From Anaerolineae bacterium (GTDB lineage Bacteria; Chloroflexota; Anaerolineae; Aggregatilineales; Phototrophicaceae): a stretch of 64,000 nucleotides of DNA. Location: assembly GCA_022824465.1 (NCBI GenBank), contig JAJDZV010000005.1, positions 62,001 through 126,000 of the forward strand. Reading direction: 5' to 3'. The position numbers and the translations under genes were made by a program. How positions within the stretch are numbered: position 1 is the first letter of the stretch; every line of letters begins with the position of its first letter. The notes under the pieces are model-generated. The model had not been told where the DNA came from and did no database searches. It saw nothing but the letters and a program-made list of their open reading frames with translations. Positions 42,484 through 50,174 of this stretch are shown in pieces.

Positions 42484-43254
42484 ATGAAGGTACTGCAGAG
42501 TTTTCGTCTGGACGGGAAGACAGCGCTGGTTACCGGCGCGCGCCGCGGCATCGGGCGGGCAATGGCGAATGCCCTGGCGGAGGCGGGCGCGGATATTATC
42601 GCGGTCAGCGCCAACCTTGAGGCGACCGGCAGTGATATCGAACAAGAGGTTACCAGGCTGGGCCGACGCTTTGCTGGCTACCGCTGCGACTTTTCCCATC
42701 GTGATGACGTCTATCGTTTTGTCCAGCGGGTGACTGCTGACCATCCGGCGATAGACATCCTGGTCAACAACGCCGGCACGGTAGTGCGTGAGCCGGCTGA
42801 GAACCACTCTGACGAATATTGGGACAGAATCATAGAGACCAACCTCAGCGCCCAATTCGTGCTCAGCCGTGAATTGGGCAAGCGGATGCTTGAGCGCGGT
42901 CGGGGCAAGATCATCTTTACCGCGTCGCTTCTAACCTTCCAGGGCGGTATAACTGTGCCTGGTTATGCGGCGAGCAAAGGCGGCATCGGGCAGTTGACCA
43001 AGGCGCTCGCCAACGAGTGGGCGGGACGGGGCGTCCAGGTCAACGCGATCGCGCCTGGTTATGTGCGCACGGATGTCACCGAAGCGCTGCAAAATGATCC
43101 TGATCGTTACCGCGCCATTCTCGAACGGATTCCCGCCGGACGCTGGGGCAACATTGATGATTTCAAGGGTCCGGCGGTCTTCCTGGCTTCGGCCGCTTCA
43201 GATTTTGTGAACGGCGAGATCCTGGTGGTCGATGGCGGTTGGATGGGGCGCTAA
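42484..43254 (+). CDS. Short-chain dehydrogenase (KduD/gluconate 5-dehydrogenase type)
   Basis: The 256-residue SDR has FRLDGKTALVTGARRGIGRA (cofactor loop TGxxxGIG), NNAG (residues about 95-98), an active-site Ser in FTASLL, YAASKGG with the catalytic Tyr and Lys, and an ending with NGEILVVDGGWMGR. Its style matches 2-dehydro-3-deoxy-gluconate 5-dehydrogenase and gluconate 5-dehydrogenase. With the MDR it could change the 5-hydroxyl configuration of a keto-deoxy acid by oxidation and reduction. It is the last gene of the operon and converges with GH117 copy 3 (38 bp between stops). Confidence 0.9.
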   Translation: MKVLQSFRLDGKTALVTGARRGIGRAMANALAEAGADIIAVSANLEATGSDIEQEVTRLGRRFAGYRCDFSHRDDVYRFVQRVTADHPAIDILVNNAGTVVREPAENHSDEYWDRIIETNLSAQFVLSRELGKRMLERGRGKIIFTASLLTFQGGITVPGYAASKGGIGQLTKALANEWAGRGVQVNAIAPGYVRTDVTEALQNDPDRYRAILERIPAGRWGNIDDFKGPAVFLASAASDFVNGEILVVDGGWMGR

Positions 43255-43292
43255 CCTGGACCACGGATGCACAGTGAAATCTCCTCACAGTT

Positions 43293-44567
43293 TCAAGTCC
43301 CGATTGTTGACCGGTCGAATTCGGACTGTTGCGCCAGGATCTGCTTGCGCCACTCGTCCGGCAGTTGAGCAATCGGCTGAAACCAACTGTCTTCGTGCCA
43401 GTGCAGATTACTTCGTTTGAATTCTTGCCGATTGCTGTCGCGCGACAGCTCACAATCAAAGCGCACGATGTAGAGCCCTTTGTTCGTGTTGGGTGTCTGC
43501 GGATGGATGTGGCTCAAACCCCAGGTAATACCGCGTCCGTCGCCATTGTCAGCGAACGCGTCAGGGCAGAAGGGACCGGGCGCGTGAGGCGAAAGCTGGA
43601 CGTGCGCCTTTGGTTCGAAATTTAGTCCATCCGGCGCGAATTGCACGGTATCTTTTTCCGGACCATCCTGGATGAGCAAGGCGGCGATGCCACCCTCGTA
43701 GGGCCACAACATTGTTTCATGACCGGAATTGGTCACCGGATTCAAATCCGGTTTTACGAAGGGCCCTTCGGGATGCTCGGCGATTGCCACGCCTTGCGCC
43801 AGCCTTAAGCTGCCGGGCGACTTATCGGCCGGCGAGCCTTTGTAATAGAGCCAAATCTTGCCCTGATAGATCAAGGGATAAGGGTCGTGGATGGCGCAAC
43901 TGTCCCAATCGCCGGGCAAGCCTTGTGGAATCACCGGCCGGTCAAGACGCGTCCACGGACCATCCGGCGAATCTGACCAGGCGGCGCTGACGTTAACGCA
44001 GTCGTTCTGACGCCACATCGTGGTGAAGGTCTGATAATAGAGATAGTAGCGCCCCTTGAAAACCAGGATATCCGGCGTCGAAAGCGATCGGTCGCCATAG
44101 GAGCCTTTGGGCGCGCGCGGCACGGCGACGCCCTGCTCCACCCAGTCAAAACCGTCTTTAGAGGTAGCGTAGCATATGTCGGCGAGATCCCAATCGACCA
44201 CCGGTATTTCGTTATTCGCCTTGTCGATATTGAAACGCCCAACCGGCATAAACTTCGTGCGTCGCCGCGTATACCACACATAGTAGGTATCGCCAATTTT
44301 GAGAACTTTCGACGGATCCCGCCGAGACACCGAAAGTTCGGTCTCATCCTTTCCGATGCCCGTGACCCGCGAATATCTGAATGTTGTATAGAATGGGTTG
44401 CCGATATCTTGTCTGGGCGTCCACCTATCGTAGACCCGCGCCATCGCCGCGCTCAGCGGTCGGTCAGTCGGTTTTTCCAGCGGCAACTTGCCAGGGAATG
44501 CTCCTCTTGATTCGCTCATTACTCCTCCTGAATTACTGGATTGCCGCAAAGCGCGCTGCCTCAACAA
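43293..44567 (-). CDS. GH117-family glycoside hydrolase (copy 3)
   Basis: The 424-residue propeller is a third single GH117-like enzyme. It has SAAMAR (SxAxxR), RRDPSKVLKIGDTYYVWYTR, SLSTPDILVFKGRYYLYYQ, IHDPYPLI, NSGHETMLWPYEGG and GPEKDTVQFAPDGLNFE. The extra length over copies 1 and 2 sits at both ends; the C-terminal piece (about residues 360-424) also occurs in the tandem protein (LVRFDC/IVRFDC and onward), so copy 3 is closer to the tandem protein than to copies 1 and 2. No signal peptide. It is driven by the strong promoter at operator site 4, divergent from the GMC gene. Confidence 0.88.
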   Translation of the reverse strand: MLRQRALRQSSNSGGVMSESRGAFPGKLPLEKPTDRPLSAAMARVYDRWTPRQDIGNPFYTTFRYSRVTGIGKDETELSVSRRDPSKVLKIGDTYYVWYTRRRTKFMPVGRFNIDKANNEIPVVDWDLADICYATSKDGFDWVEQGVAVPRAPKGSYGDRSLSTPDILVFKGRYYLYYQTFTTMWRQNDCVNVSAAWSDSPDGPWTRLDRPVIPQGLPGDWDSCAIHDPYPLIYQGKIWLYYKGSPADKSPGSLRLAQGVAIAEHPEGPFVKPDLNPVTNSGHETMLWPYEGGIAALLIQDGPEKDTVQFAPDGLNFEPKAHVQLSPHAPGPFCPDAFADNGDGRGITWGLSHIHPQTPNTNKGLYIVRFDCELSRDSNRQEFKRSNLHWHEDSWFQPIAQLPDEWRKQILAQQSEFDRSTIGT

Positions 44568-44602
44568 TTGTCTGGCTATTTGCAGCAGTGTACAATCTGT
44601 AA

Positions 44603-44631
44603 ATTGTAGACAATTGACAAAGCTGCGTCAA
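44603..44631 (-). promoter_or_regulatory. GH117 copy 3 promoter with GntR-type operator (site 4)
   Basis: On the minus strand TTGACG, 17 bases, then TACAAT. The palindrome ATTGTAGACAAT (44603-44614) covers the -10 box exactly as at site 1. The start site should be near 44596, about 30 bp before the ATG. The site also lies 60-70 bp before the divergent GMC gene, whose own promoter boxes are weak. Confidence 0.8.
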
Positions 44632-44673
44632 ATTATGGAGCGCATTTACGAGCGCCAATGACTTGGAGCCTAA

Positions 44674-46248
44674 ATGAACGTTGCCGATTATATCGTCATC
44701 GGCGCCGGGTCTGCGGGCGCGGCGGTAGCGGGCCGTCTGAGCGAAAGCGGCCGCTTCACTGTGCTGCTGCTTGAAGCGGGCGGACCGGATTCCAATCCGA
44801 ATATTCATATTCCAGCGCGATTTTCTGACTTATTTCACAGCGATATCGATTGGGATTATGTGACCGTTCCGCAGCCCGGTCTGAATGGACGCCGGGAGTA
44901 CGTGCCGCGGGGCAAGGTTTTCGGCGGCACCAGCTCAATGAACGCCATGGTCTATCAGCGCGGACATCCCTCGGATTACGATCGCTGGGCGGCGGGTGGC
45001 AACAGTGGCTGGGCTTATGACGAGTTGCTGCCCTACTTCCGTAAGATGCAGCATCAGGAGCGCGGCGAATCGGCGAATCACGGCGTCGGGGGGCCGATCA
45101 ATGTGGCTGATCTGCAAGACCCCAATCCGCTGAGTCATGCATTCGTGGCGGCGGCGCTGACATTGGGCTTTCGCCACAATGCCGACTTCAATGATGGCGA
45201 GCAGGAAGGCTTTGGTCTCTACCAAGTGACGCAGAAAGACGGACGGCGACATAGCTCGGCGGTGGGCTATTTGCGGCCCGCCTTAAAGCGAGAAAACTTC
45301 AGCGCCCTGCCCCTCGCCCGAGCCACAGAGCTGGATGTCAAGAGCGGACGCTGCGTCGGCGTCAGGTATCTGCATGAGGGCGCAGAAAAGACTGCGCGCG
45401 CCGTTCAGGAAGTCATCGTCTGTGGCGGCGCCATTAATTCACCCCAACTGCTGATGCTTTCGGGGATCGGACCGCGCGATCATCTTTTGGATAAAGGCAT
45501 AGAAGTGATCCAAGACCTGCCCGGCGTCGGACAGAACCTGATGGATCATATGCAAGTCCCCTTGGCCTATCACTGCAAAGAGCCAGTCAGCCTGGTCGGT
45601 AAGGAATCAGCCGGGCAGCTAAGACAGTATCAGCAGAGCCGGATGGGCTTATTGACGTCTAATTTGGGCGAGGCGGGCGGGTTCGTACGCTTGAACGCGG
45701 ATTCGACTGCGCCGGAATTGCAATATCATTTTGGTCCGGACTGGTTCATCCGCCACGGCTTCGAAACGCCCGACGGCCACGGCTTTACCATTCTGGCTGG
45801 CATGGTCAGCACCAAAAGCATCGGCGAACTTAGGTTGCGGTCGGCGAGTCTTTTAGCGCCACCTCTCATTGACTTCGCTTGTCTCAGCCGCGATGAAGAC
45901 GTTCAGACGCTATTGGCAGGCATTAGATTGGGGCGCGAGATCGCTTCCGCCACAACCTTCGATCGCTATCGCGGCGATGAGTTTTTGCCGGGGGCTGGCG
46001 TCGCCTCTGATGAAGATCTCACGCATTATATTCGAGAATTCGCCACCACCATTTATCATCCGGCGGGCAGCTGCAAGATGGGCAGCGATCGTATGGCGGT
46101 TGTGGATGAGCGCCTCCGCGTCAGAGGCATCGAAGGCTTGCGCGTAGCTGACGCATCGATAATGCCGCATATCATCAATGCCAATACCAACGCGCCTTGC
46201 ATCATGATCGGCGAAAAGGCCGCCGCTATGATTCTTGAGGATTCCTAA
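44674..46248 (+). CDS. GMC-family FAD-dependent oxidoreductase
   Basis: The 524-residue protein is a GMC oxidoreductase near choline dehydrogenase (BetA). YIVIGAGSAGAAVAGRLSE is the FAD loop, GKVFGGTSSMNAMVYQRG the GMC signature 1, GAINSPQLLMLSGIGP signature 2, and YHPAGSCKMG contains the active-site His. It would oxidise a primary alcohol or sugar C1 with an electron acceptor other than NAD. In this locus it could oxidise the freed anhydro sugar to its lactone or acid, replacing the NADP-dependent aldehyde dehydrogenase of known agar degraders. The tandem GH117 gene follows after 3 bp. Confidence 0.92.
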   Translation: MNVADYIVIGAGSAGAAVAGRLSESGRFTVLLLEAGGPDSNPNIHIPARFSDLFHSDIDWDYVTVPQPGLNGRREYVPRGKVFGGTSSMNAMVYQRGHPSDYDRWAAGGNSGWAYDELLPYFRKMQHQERGESANHGVGGPINVADLQDPNPLSHAFVAAALTLGFRHNADFNDGEQEGFGLYQVTQKDGRRHSSAVGYLRPALKRENFSALPLARATELDVKSGRCVGVRYLHEGAEKTARAVQEVIVCGGAINSPQLLMLSGIGPRDHLLDKGIEVIQDLPGVGQNLMDHMQVPLAYHCKEPVSLVGKESAGQLRQYQQSRMGLLTSNLGEAGGFVRLNADSTAPELQYHFGPDWFIRHGFETPDGHGFTILAGMVSTKSIGELRLRSASLLAPPLIDFACLSRDEDVQTLLAGIRLGREIASATTFDRYRGDEFLPGAGVASDEDLTHYIREFATTIYHPAGSCKMGSDRMAVVDERLRVRGIEGLRVADASIMPHIINANTNAPCIMIGEKAAAMILEDS

Positions 46249-46251
46249 GCC

Positions 46252-48789
46252 ATGAGCAAACTGAGCAGCGACTTGCCCAGGCTGCCGGGGGAGCCGAGCA
46301 GCGAGAGGCCGGCGGATCGACAGTTAAGCGCCGCCAGCGAGCGCCTCTATGACAAGTGGGGACGCTTTCAAGACTCGACAAGCGAGTTCTACACGACTTT
46401 CAAATACAGCCAAATTACTGGGATTGGCAAAGAAGCTGGCGTGACCCGGCGCGACCCGTCGACTGTGCTGCGGATTGAAGACACGTACTACGTCTGGTAT
46501 ACGCGCCGCAAGACCGCGGATGATCGCAATCCGCAGAATAAGCCGCCACACCGCGTTCAAAGCTGGGATACGCCGGTATTTGACTGGGACCTGGCGGAAA
46601 TCTGGTACGCCACCTCGGAAGACGGCTTCCACTGGCAAGAACAGGGTGTGGCAGTGAAGCGCGGACCCAGAGACGCTTACGACGGACGCTCGGTCTTCAC
46701 GCCCGATGTGCTGATGGCGGGCGACAAATTCTATCTCTATTATCAGGCGGTCGATTACCCTTACCGAACGCGAACCCGCAACACTGTTGGCATGTCTTGG
46801 GCAGAGTCGCCTGATGGTCCCTGGCAGCGCGCCGAGGCGCCACTACTTCTGCCCGGCGAAGCCGGCGAATGGCTGGGCGACGATGACTCCGACGAGGTCC
46901 GGCGTTATGGCGCTTGGGATAGCCACAAAGTGCACGACCCTTTCATTCTTATGCGCGAGGGCAAGTACTGGCTCTATTACAAAGGGCAGCCGATGGGCTG
47001 GACGACGCGGTATGCGCGCGGTATTGGCTGGGGTGTGGCTGTCGCCGATAAGCCAGAGGGACCATTTGTCAAGTCGCCGCTGAATCCTGTCACAAACAGC
47101 GGTCACGAGACCTGTCTCTTCCCGTACGGTGAAGGCTTGCTCGCCATTTGCGGTCATGACGGACCGGAGAAAGATACGATTCAGTATGCGCGGGATGGGC
47201 TGAACTTTGATGTTGTGGCGCATGTCACGCTGCCGCCATTGGCTGCAGGACCGTTCGCGCCAGATTCCTACAAGAGTACTCGTGACGGCAAGGGCGTTAT
47301 CTGGGGGCTGTCTCACATCGCGACGGAGGAGATGAAAACAGGGAATTCCTATATCGTGCGTTTCGATTGCAATTTGCGGCGCGACCTTGAACGGTCCGGT
47401 TTTCGTGGCACGAACATACGCTTTCCCGAAGAGGTGTATTTCTCACCTGATCTGGAACTGAACCAAGGGAATATGGAGGAACCGAGATACTTCAACGCGC
47501 CAGTTCGACCATCGGAAGCGCGACCTTCGGGACCTATCAGCCGGACGATGAGGCGGGTATACGACAGGTATGGCGTCCGCAAAGACCAGGGCAGTGACTT
47601 CTTCTCCGCCTTCAGATATTGCGCGCTGTCTGGCATTGGCAAAGAATTTGGGGTGACGCGGCGCGATCCATCCAAAGTAATCAAGGTCGGCGACCTCTAC
47701 TATGTTTGGTACACGCGGAGGCAGACTGCGACCACATGGCGCGGCATAGCCTATGCGAGCGAGTCCCGACCGGCCTGGGATTGGGATATGGCGGACATCT
47801 GGTTTGCCACGTCATCGGATGGCTTTCACTGGACGGAGCGTGGCTGCGCCGTCCGCCGCGGCGAAAATGGCGACTTCGATGATCGCTCGGTTTTCACGCC
47901 CGATCTCCTGATCCACAACAACAAGTATTATCTTTACTATCAAGTCATAAGCGGCGTCTGGAAGCATAGAACGCCCCACCAGCTCGGGATGGCTTGGTCC
48001 GATTCGCCCGCTGGTCCCTGGACCAAGCTGGGCAATCCCGTGCTGCGTCCAGGACGGCGCGGTGAATTTCTCGGTGACGCAGACGATGCTGACGCGATCG
48101 CCAGTTTCGGCGACTGGGATTCTCACAAATTGCATGATCCCTATTTGCTAAAATATCGAGGGCAAATCTGGCTGTATTACAAAGGCGTTCAGTACGGCCG
48201 AACGTATCGGCACGACTTGGGCATCGGCTGGGGCGTTGCAACTGCCGACGATCCCTGCGGTCCCTTTGTCAAGTCGCCGTTGAACCCGGTAACTAACAGC
48301 GGGCACGAGACGTTTCTGTATCCATTTCGCGAAGGCATTGTAGCCATTACGAGTCACGAAGGTCCCGAGAAGAACACCGTACAGTACGCACCGGACGGAT
48401 TGAATTTCGAAGTTGTCGGAAAAGTGAGCGCGCCGCCGGTCGCCGCCGGTCCCTTCGTGCCCGACGCCTTTGCCAGCAATGGCGATGGGCGTGGCATCAC
48501 TTGGGGCTTGGCGCATGTTCAGCACGATAATGATGGTCCGTTATCCCACGGCTACCTTGTCCGCTTCGACTGTAACTTAAGCCGAGACGCGCAGCGAGCT
48601 GATTTTTACCGCGCCTGGAATTACCGGTTCCCGGAGTCGGTCTACTTCAGCCGCGATTTCGCCCTGAGCGAGGCGATGCGAGACGAAGCGCTCGAACTAA
48701 TGGCCACCGTGGACGAGGATACTGCGGCGCCATCTCGACGAGCGAGACCAGTGACCTCGTCTAGCGAGTGTTGCGGCGCGGTGCGTTAG
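46252..48789 (+). CDS. Tandem GH117 fusion (two propeller domains)
   Basis: The 845-residue protein is two complete GH117-like units in one chain. Unit 1 (about residues 25-405) has SAASER, RRDPSTVL, KVHDPFIL, NSGHETCLFPY and GPEKDTIQYA. Unit 2 (about 425-815) has SRTMRR, RRDPSKVIKVGDLYYVWYTR, KLHDPYLL, NSGHETFLYPF and GPEKNTVQYA. All putative catalytic Asp and His positions are kept in both. The SxAxxR dimer motif is kept in unit 1 and changed (Ala to Thr) in unit 2. Single GH117 enzymes form domain-swapped dimers, so the fusion may be a covalent dimer. It has no signal peptide and lies 3 bp after the GMC gene. Confidence 0.9.
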   Translation: MSKLSSDLPRLPGEPSSERPADRQLSAASERLYDKWGRFQDSTSEFYTTFKYSQITGIGKEAGVTRRDPSTVLRIEDTYYVWYTRRKTADDRNPQNKPPHRVQSWDTPVFDWDLAEIWYATSEDGFHWQEQGVAVKRGPRDAYDGRSVFTPDVLMAGDKFYLYYQAVDYPYRTRTRNTVGMSWAESPDGPWQRAEAPLLLPGEAGEWLGDDDSDEVRRYGAWDSHKVHDPFILMREGKYWLYYKGQPMGWTTRYARGIGWGVAVADKPEGPFVKSPLNPVTNSGHETCLFPYGEGLLAICGHDGPEKDTIQYARDGLNFDVVAHVTLPPLAAGPFAPDSYKSTRDGKGVIWGLSHIATEEMKTGNSYIVRFDCNLRRDLERSGFRGTNIRFPEEVYFSPDLELNQGNMEEPRYFNAPVRPSEARPSGPISRTMRRVYDRYGVRKDQGSDFFSAFRYCALSGIGKEFGVTRRDPSKVIKVGDLYYVWYTRRQTATTWRGIAYASESRPAWDWDMADIWFATSSDGFHWTERGCAVRRGENGDFDDRSVFTPDLLIHNNKYYLYYQVISGVWKHRTPHQLGMAWSDSPAGPWTKLGNPVLRPGRRGEFLGDADDADAIASFGDWDSHKLHDPYLLKYRGQIWLYYKGVQYGRTYRHDLGIGWGVATADDPCGPFVKSPLNPVTNSGHETFLYPFREGIVAITSHEGPEKNTVQYAPDGLNFEVVGKVSAPPVAAGPFVPDAFASNGDGRGITWGLAHVQHDNDGPLSHGYLVRFDCNLSRDAQRADFYRAWNYRFPESVYFSRDFALSEAMRDEALELMATVDEDTAAPSRRARPVTSSSECCGAVR

Positions 48790-48946
48790 TGTCAATGATG
48801 GCTCGGGCCTCGATACGATAGCCGACTTCATTGATATGCGTCTGATCATAGAAGATCTCGTCGCTGACATCGCGGAACAGGTCCGAGAGGATGAGAACAT
48901 CGTCCCTCGATTTCGCGCTGGCGGCCGCAGGTATGATTGCGTTCAC
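48761..48946 (-). pseudogene. Remnant of an SGNH/GDSL hydrolase C-terminus
   Basis: The minus-strand ORF encodes DLFRDVSDEIFYDQTHINEV, followed by GYRIEARAI, which matches the last block of SGNH hydrolases, where DxxH supplies the catalytic Asp and His. The GDS and earlier blocks are missing and the upstream 65 bp hold no related coding frame. It overlaps the 3' end of the tandem GH117 gene by 29 bp. It is most likely a decayed esterase gene, perhaps a lost carbohydrate acetylesterase of the locus. A short real peptide is unlikely. Confidence 0.6.
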
Positions 48947-49010
48947 TTTCTGGTATAATGCGACGAAAGTGGAAAGCCGGCGTTTTATGTCCCTTCGGCG
49001 GGTCTAACAT

Positions 49011-49865
49011 TCACGACGCCGACTCAGCGACCAGACTGAACATAAAGGGGAAGTTCCGCGGCAGATGTTGTGGGGCGCCGTAACGTCTGCCGCCGAGGTC
49101 GCGCATATCGGGCATCGGTCGGAATCCGTTGCAATGGGCGTGTTCCTGCAGATGCCTCAGACTCAGGCCCGCTTGCAGCAACGCGCGCACAACTTCGGCA
49201 AGGCCCCACTGATATTCGACGCCAGGGTAGGGATTGCGAAAATCGACCATGCCGGGCTGCAATGAGTCGATCTCGGCAGCCGAACCGGTCAACGCGACGT
49301 AATCGCCGATTCCCGACTCGAACTCGTAGCGAACGCCGCCCATATACTCATGACGCAATTGCCATGACGCGTCGAACATGGCAAAGGCTGGATGGAAGTC
49401 GATCAATACAAAGCGCCCGCCGGGCTGCAAGCTGCCGGTGATGCCACGCGCCCATTCTCGCAGGTCAGATAGCCAGCAGAGTACGCCGTACGAACTGAAG
49501 ATGAGATCAAAACGTCGGCAATTGTCATGAAAGAAATCGTAGATATCCGCGCGAATGAAATCGGCTGGTATATCGCAATCCGAAGACAATTGCCGGGCGA
49601 AACGTATGGCTTCGTCGCTGATATCGACGCCGGTCACCCGGGCGCCCAGATGGTTGGCGATGCTCAGGCTGTCCTGCCCGCAATTGCACTGCAAATGCAA
49701 CAGGGTTTTGCCTGCAATATCGCCAAGCAGCGTCTGCTCCTCGTGAAACAATGTGTTGCCGCCAGCACGAAAATAGGCAGCCTGGTCGCCTTTGTGGCTG
49801 TTGTGAGCCTTGGTGGCTTCATTCCATGAGAACCGGTTTAGTTCGTGGCGCGCTCTGTCTGGCAT
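49011..49865 (-). CDS. Class I SAM-dependent methyltransferase
   Basis: The 284-residue protein has SAM motif I HLQCNCGQDSLSIANHLGA with VTGVDISDEAIRFAR, then IFSSYGVLCWL and PGGRFVLIDFHP. This style (NCGQDSL, SSYGVLCWL, DFHP) is common in predicted small-molecule methyltransferases. No membrane segment. It stands between the GH117 locus and the XRE regulator, transcribed away from the latter. The substrate cannot be inferred. Confidence 0.9.
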   Translation of the reverse strand: MPDRARHELNRFSWNEATKAHNSHKGDQAAYFRAGGNTLFHEEQTLLGDIAGKTLLHLQCNCGQDSLSIANHLGARVTGVDISDEAIRFARQLSSDCDIPADFIRADIYDFFHDNCRRFDLIFSSYGVLCWLSDLREWARGITGSLQPGGRFVLIDFHPAFAMFDASWQLRHEYMGGVRYEFESGIGDYVALTGSAAEIDSLQPGMVDFRNPYPGVEYQWGLAEVVRALLQAGLSLRHLQEHAHCNGFRPMPDMRDLGGRRYGAPQHLPRNFPFMFSLVAESAS

Positions 49866-50012
49866 GGCGCAGATCCTCTCGCGTTAGACCACGTCGATTC
49901 TAGCTGTTTGAATAGCAAGCTGCAATGCGGTGTATTGCCAGCGAAAGCTAGGCTGGTGATTCTCGTCGGCGTTGCTCGCATGCAAACCTCTTTAAGTTCG
50001 GGCAACCCTTGC

Positions 50013-50041
50013 TTGTCTCAGGATACACTCAAGTCTATAAT
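50013..50041 (+). promoter_or_regulatory. Promoter of the XRE/membrane-protein operon
   Basis: TTGTCT at 50013-50018, 17 bases, then TATAAT at 50036-50041. The leader to the XRE start is about 125 bases and contains the inverted repeat GACGGTCA (50059-50066) and TGACCGTC (50112-50119). The rest of the divergent gap 49866-50012 shows no other feature I can support. Confidence 0.72.
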
Positions 50042-50174
50042 GCTGGACACGGTTACGGGACGGTCAAACGCGTATCGCTCTTGTGATCATGAGCCGTGCA
50101 ACCGAGATGCCTGACCGTCTACCCTACGCGCGGCAGAATTGACAAGCAAAACGGCTGACAAATCAGGTTACAGA

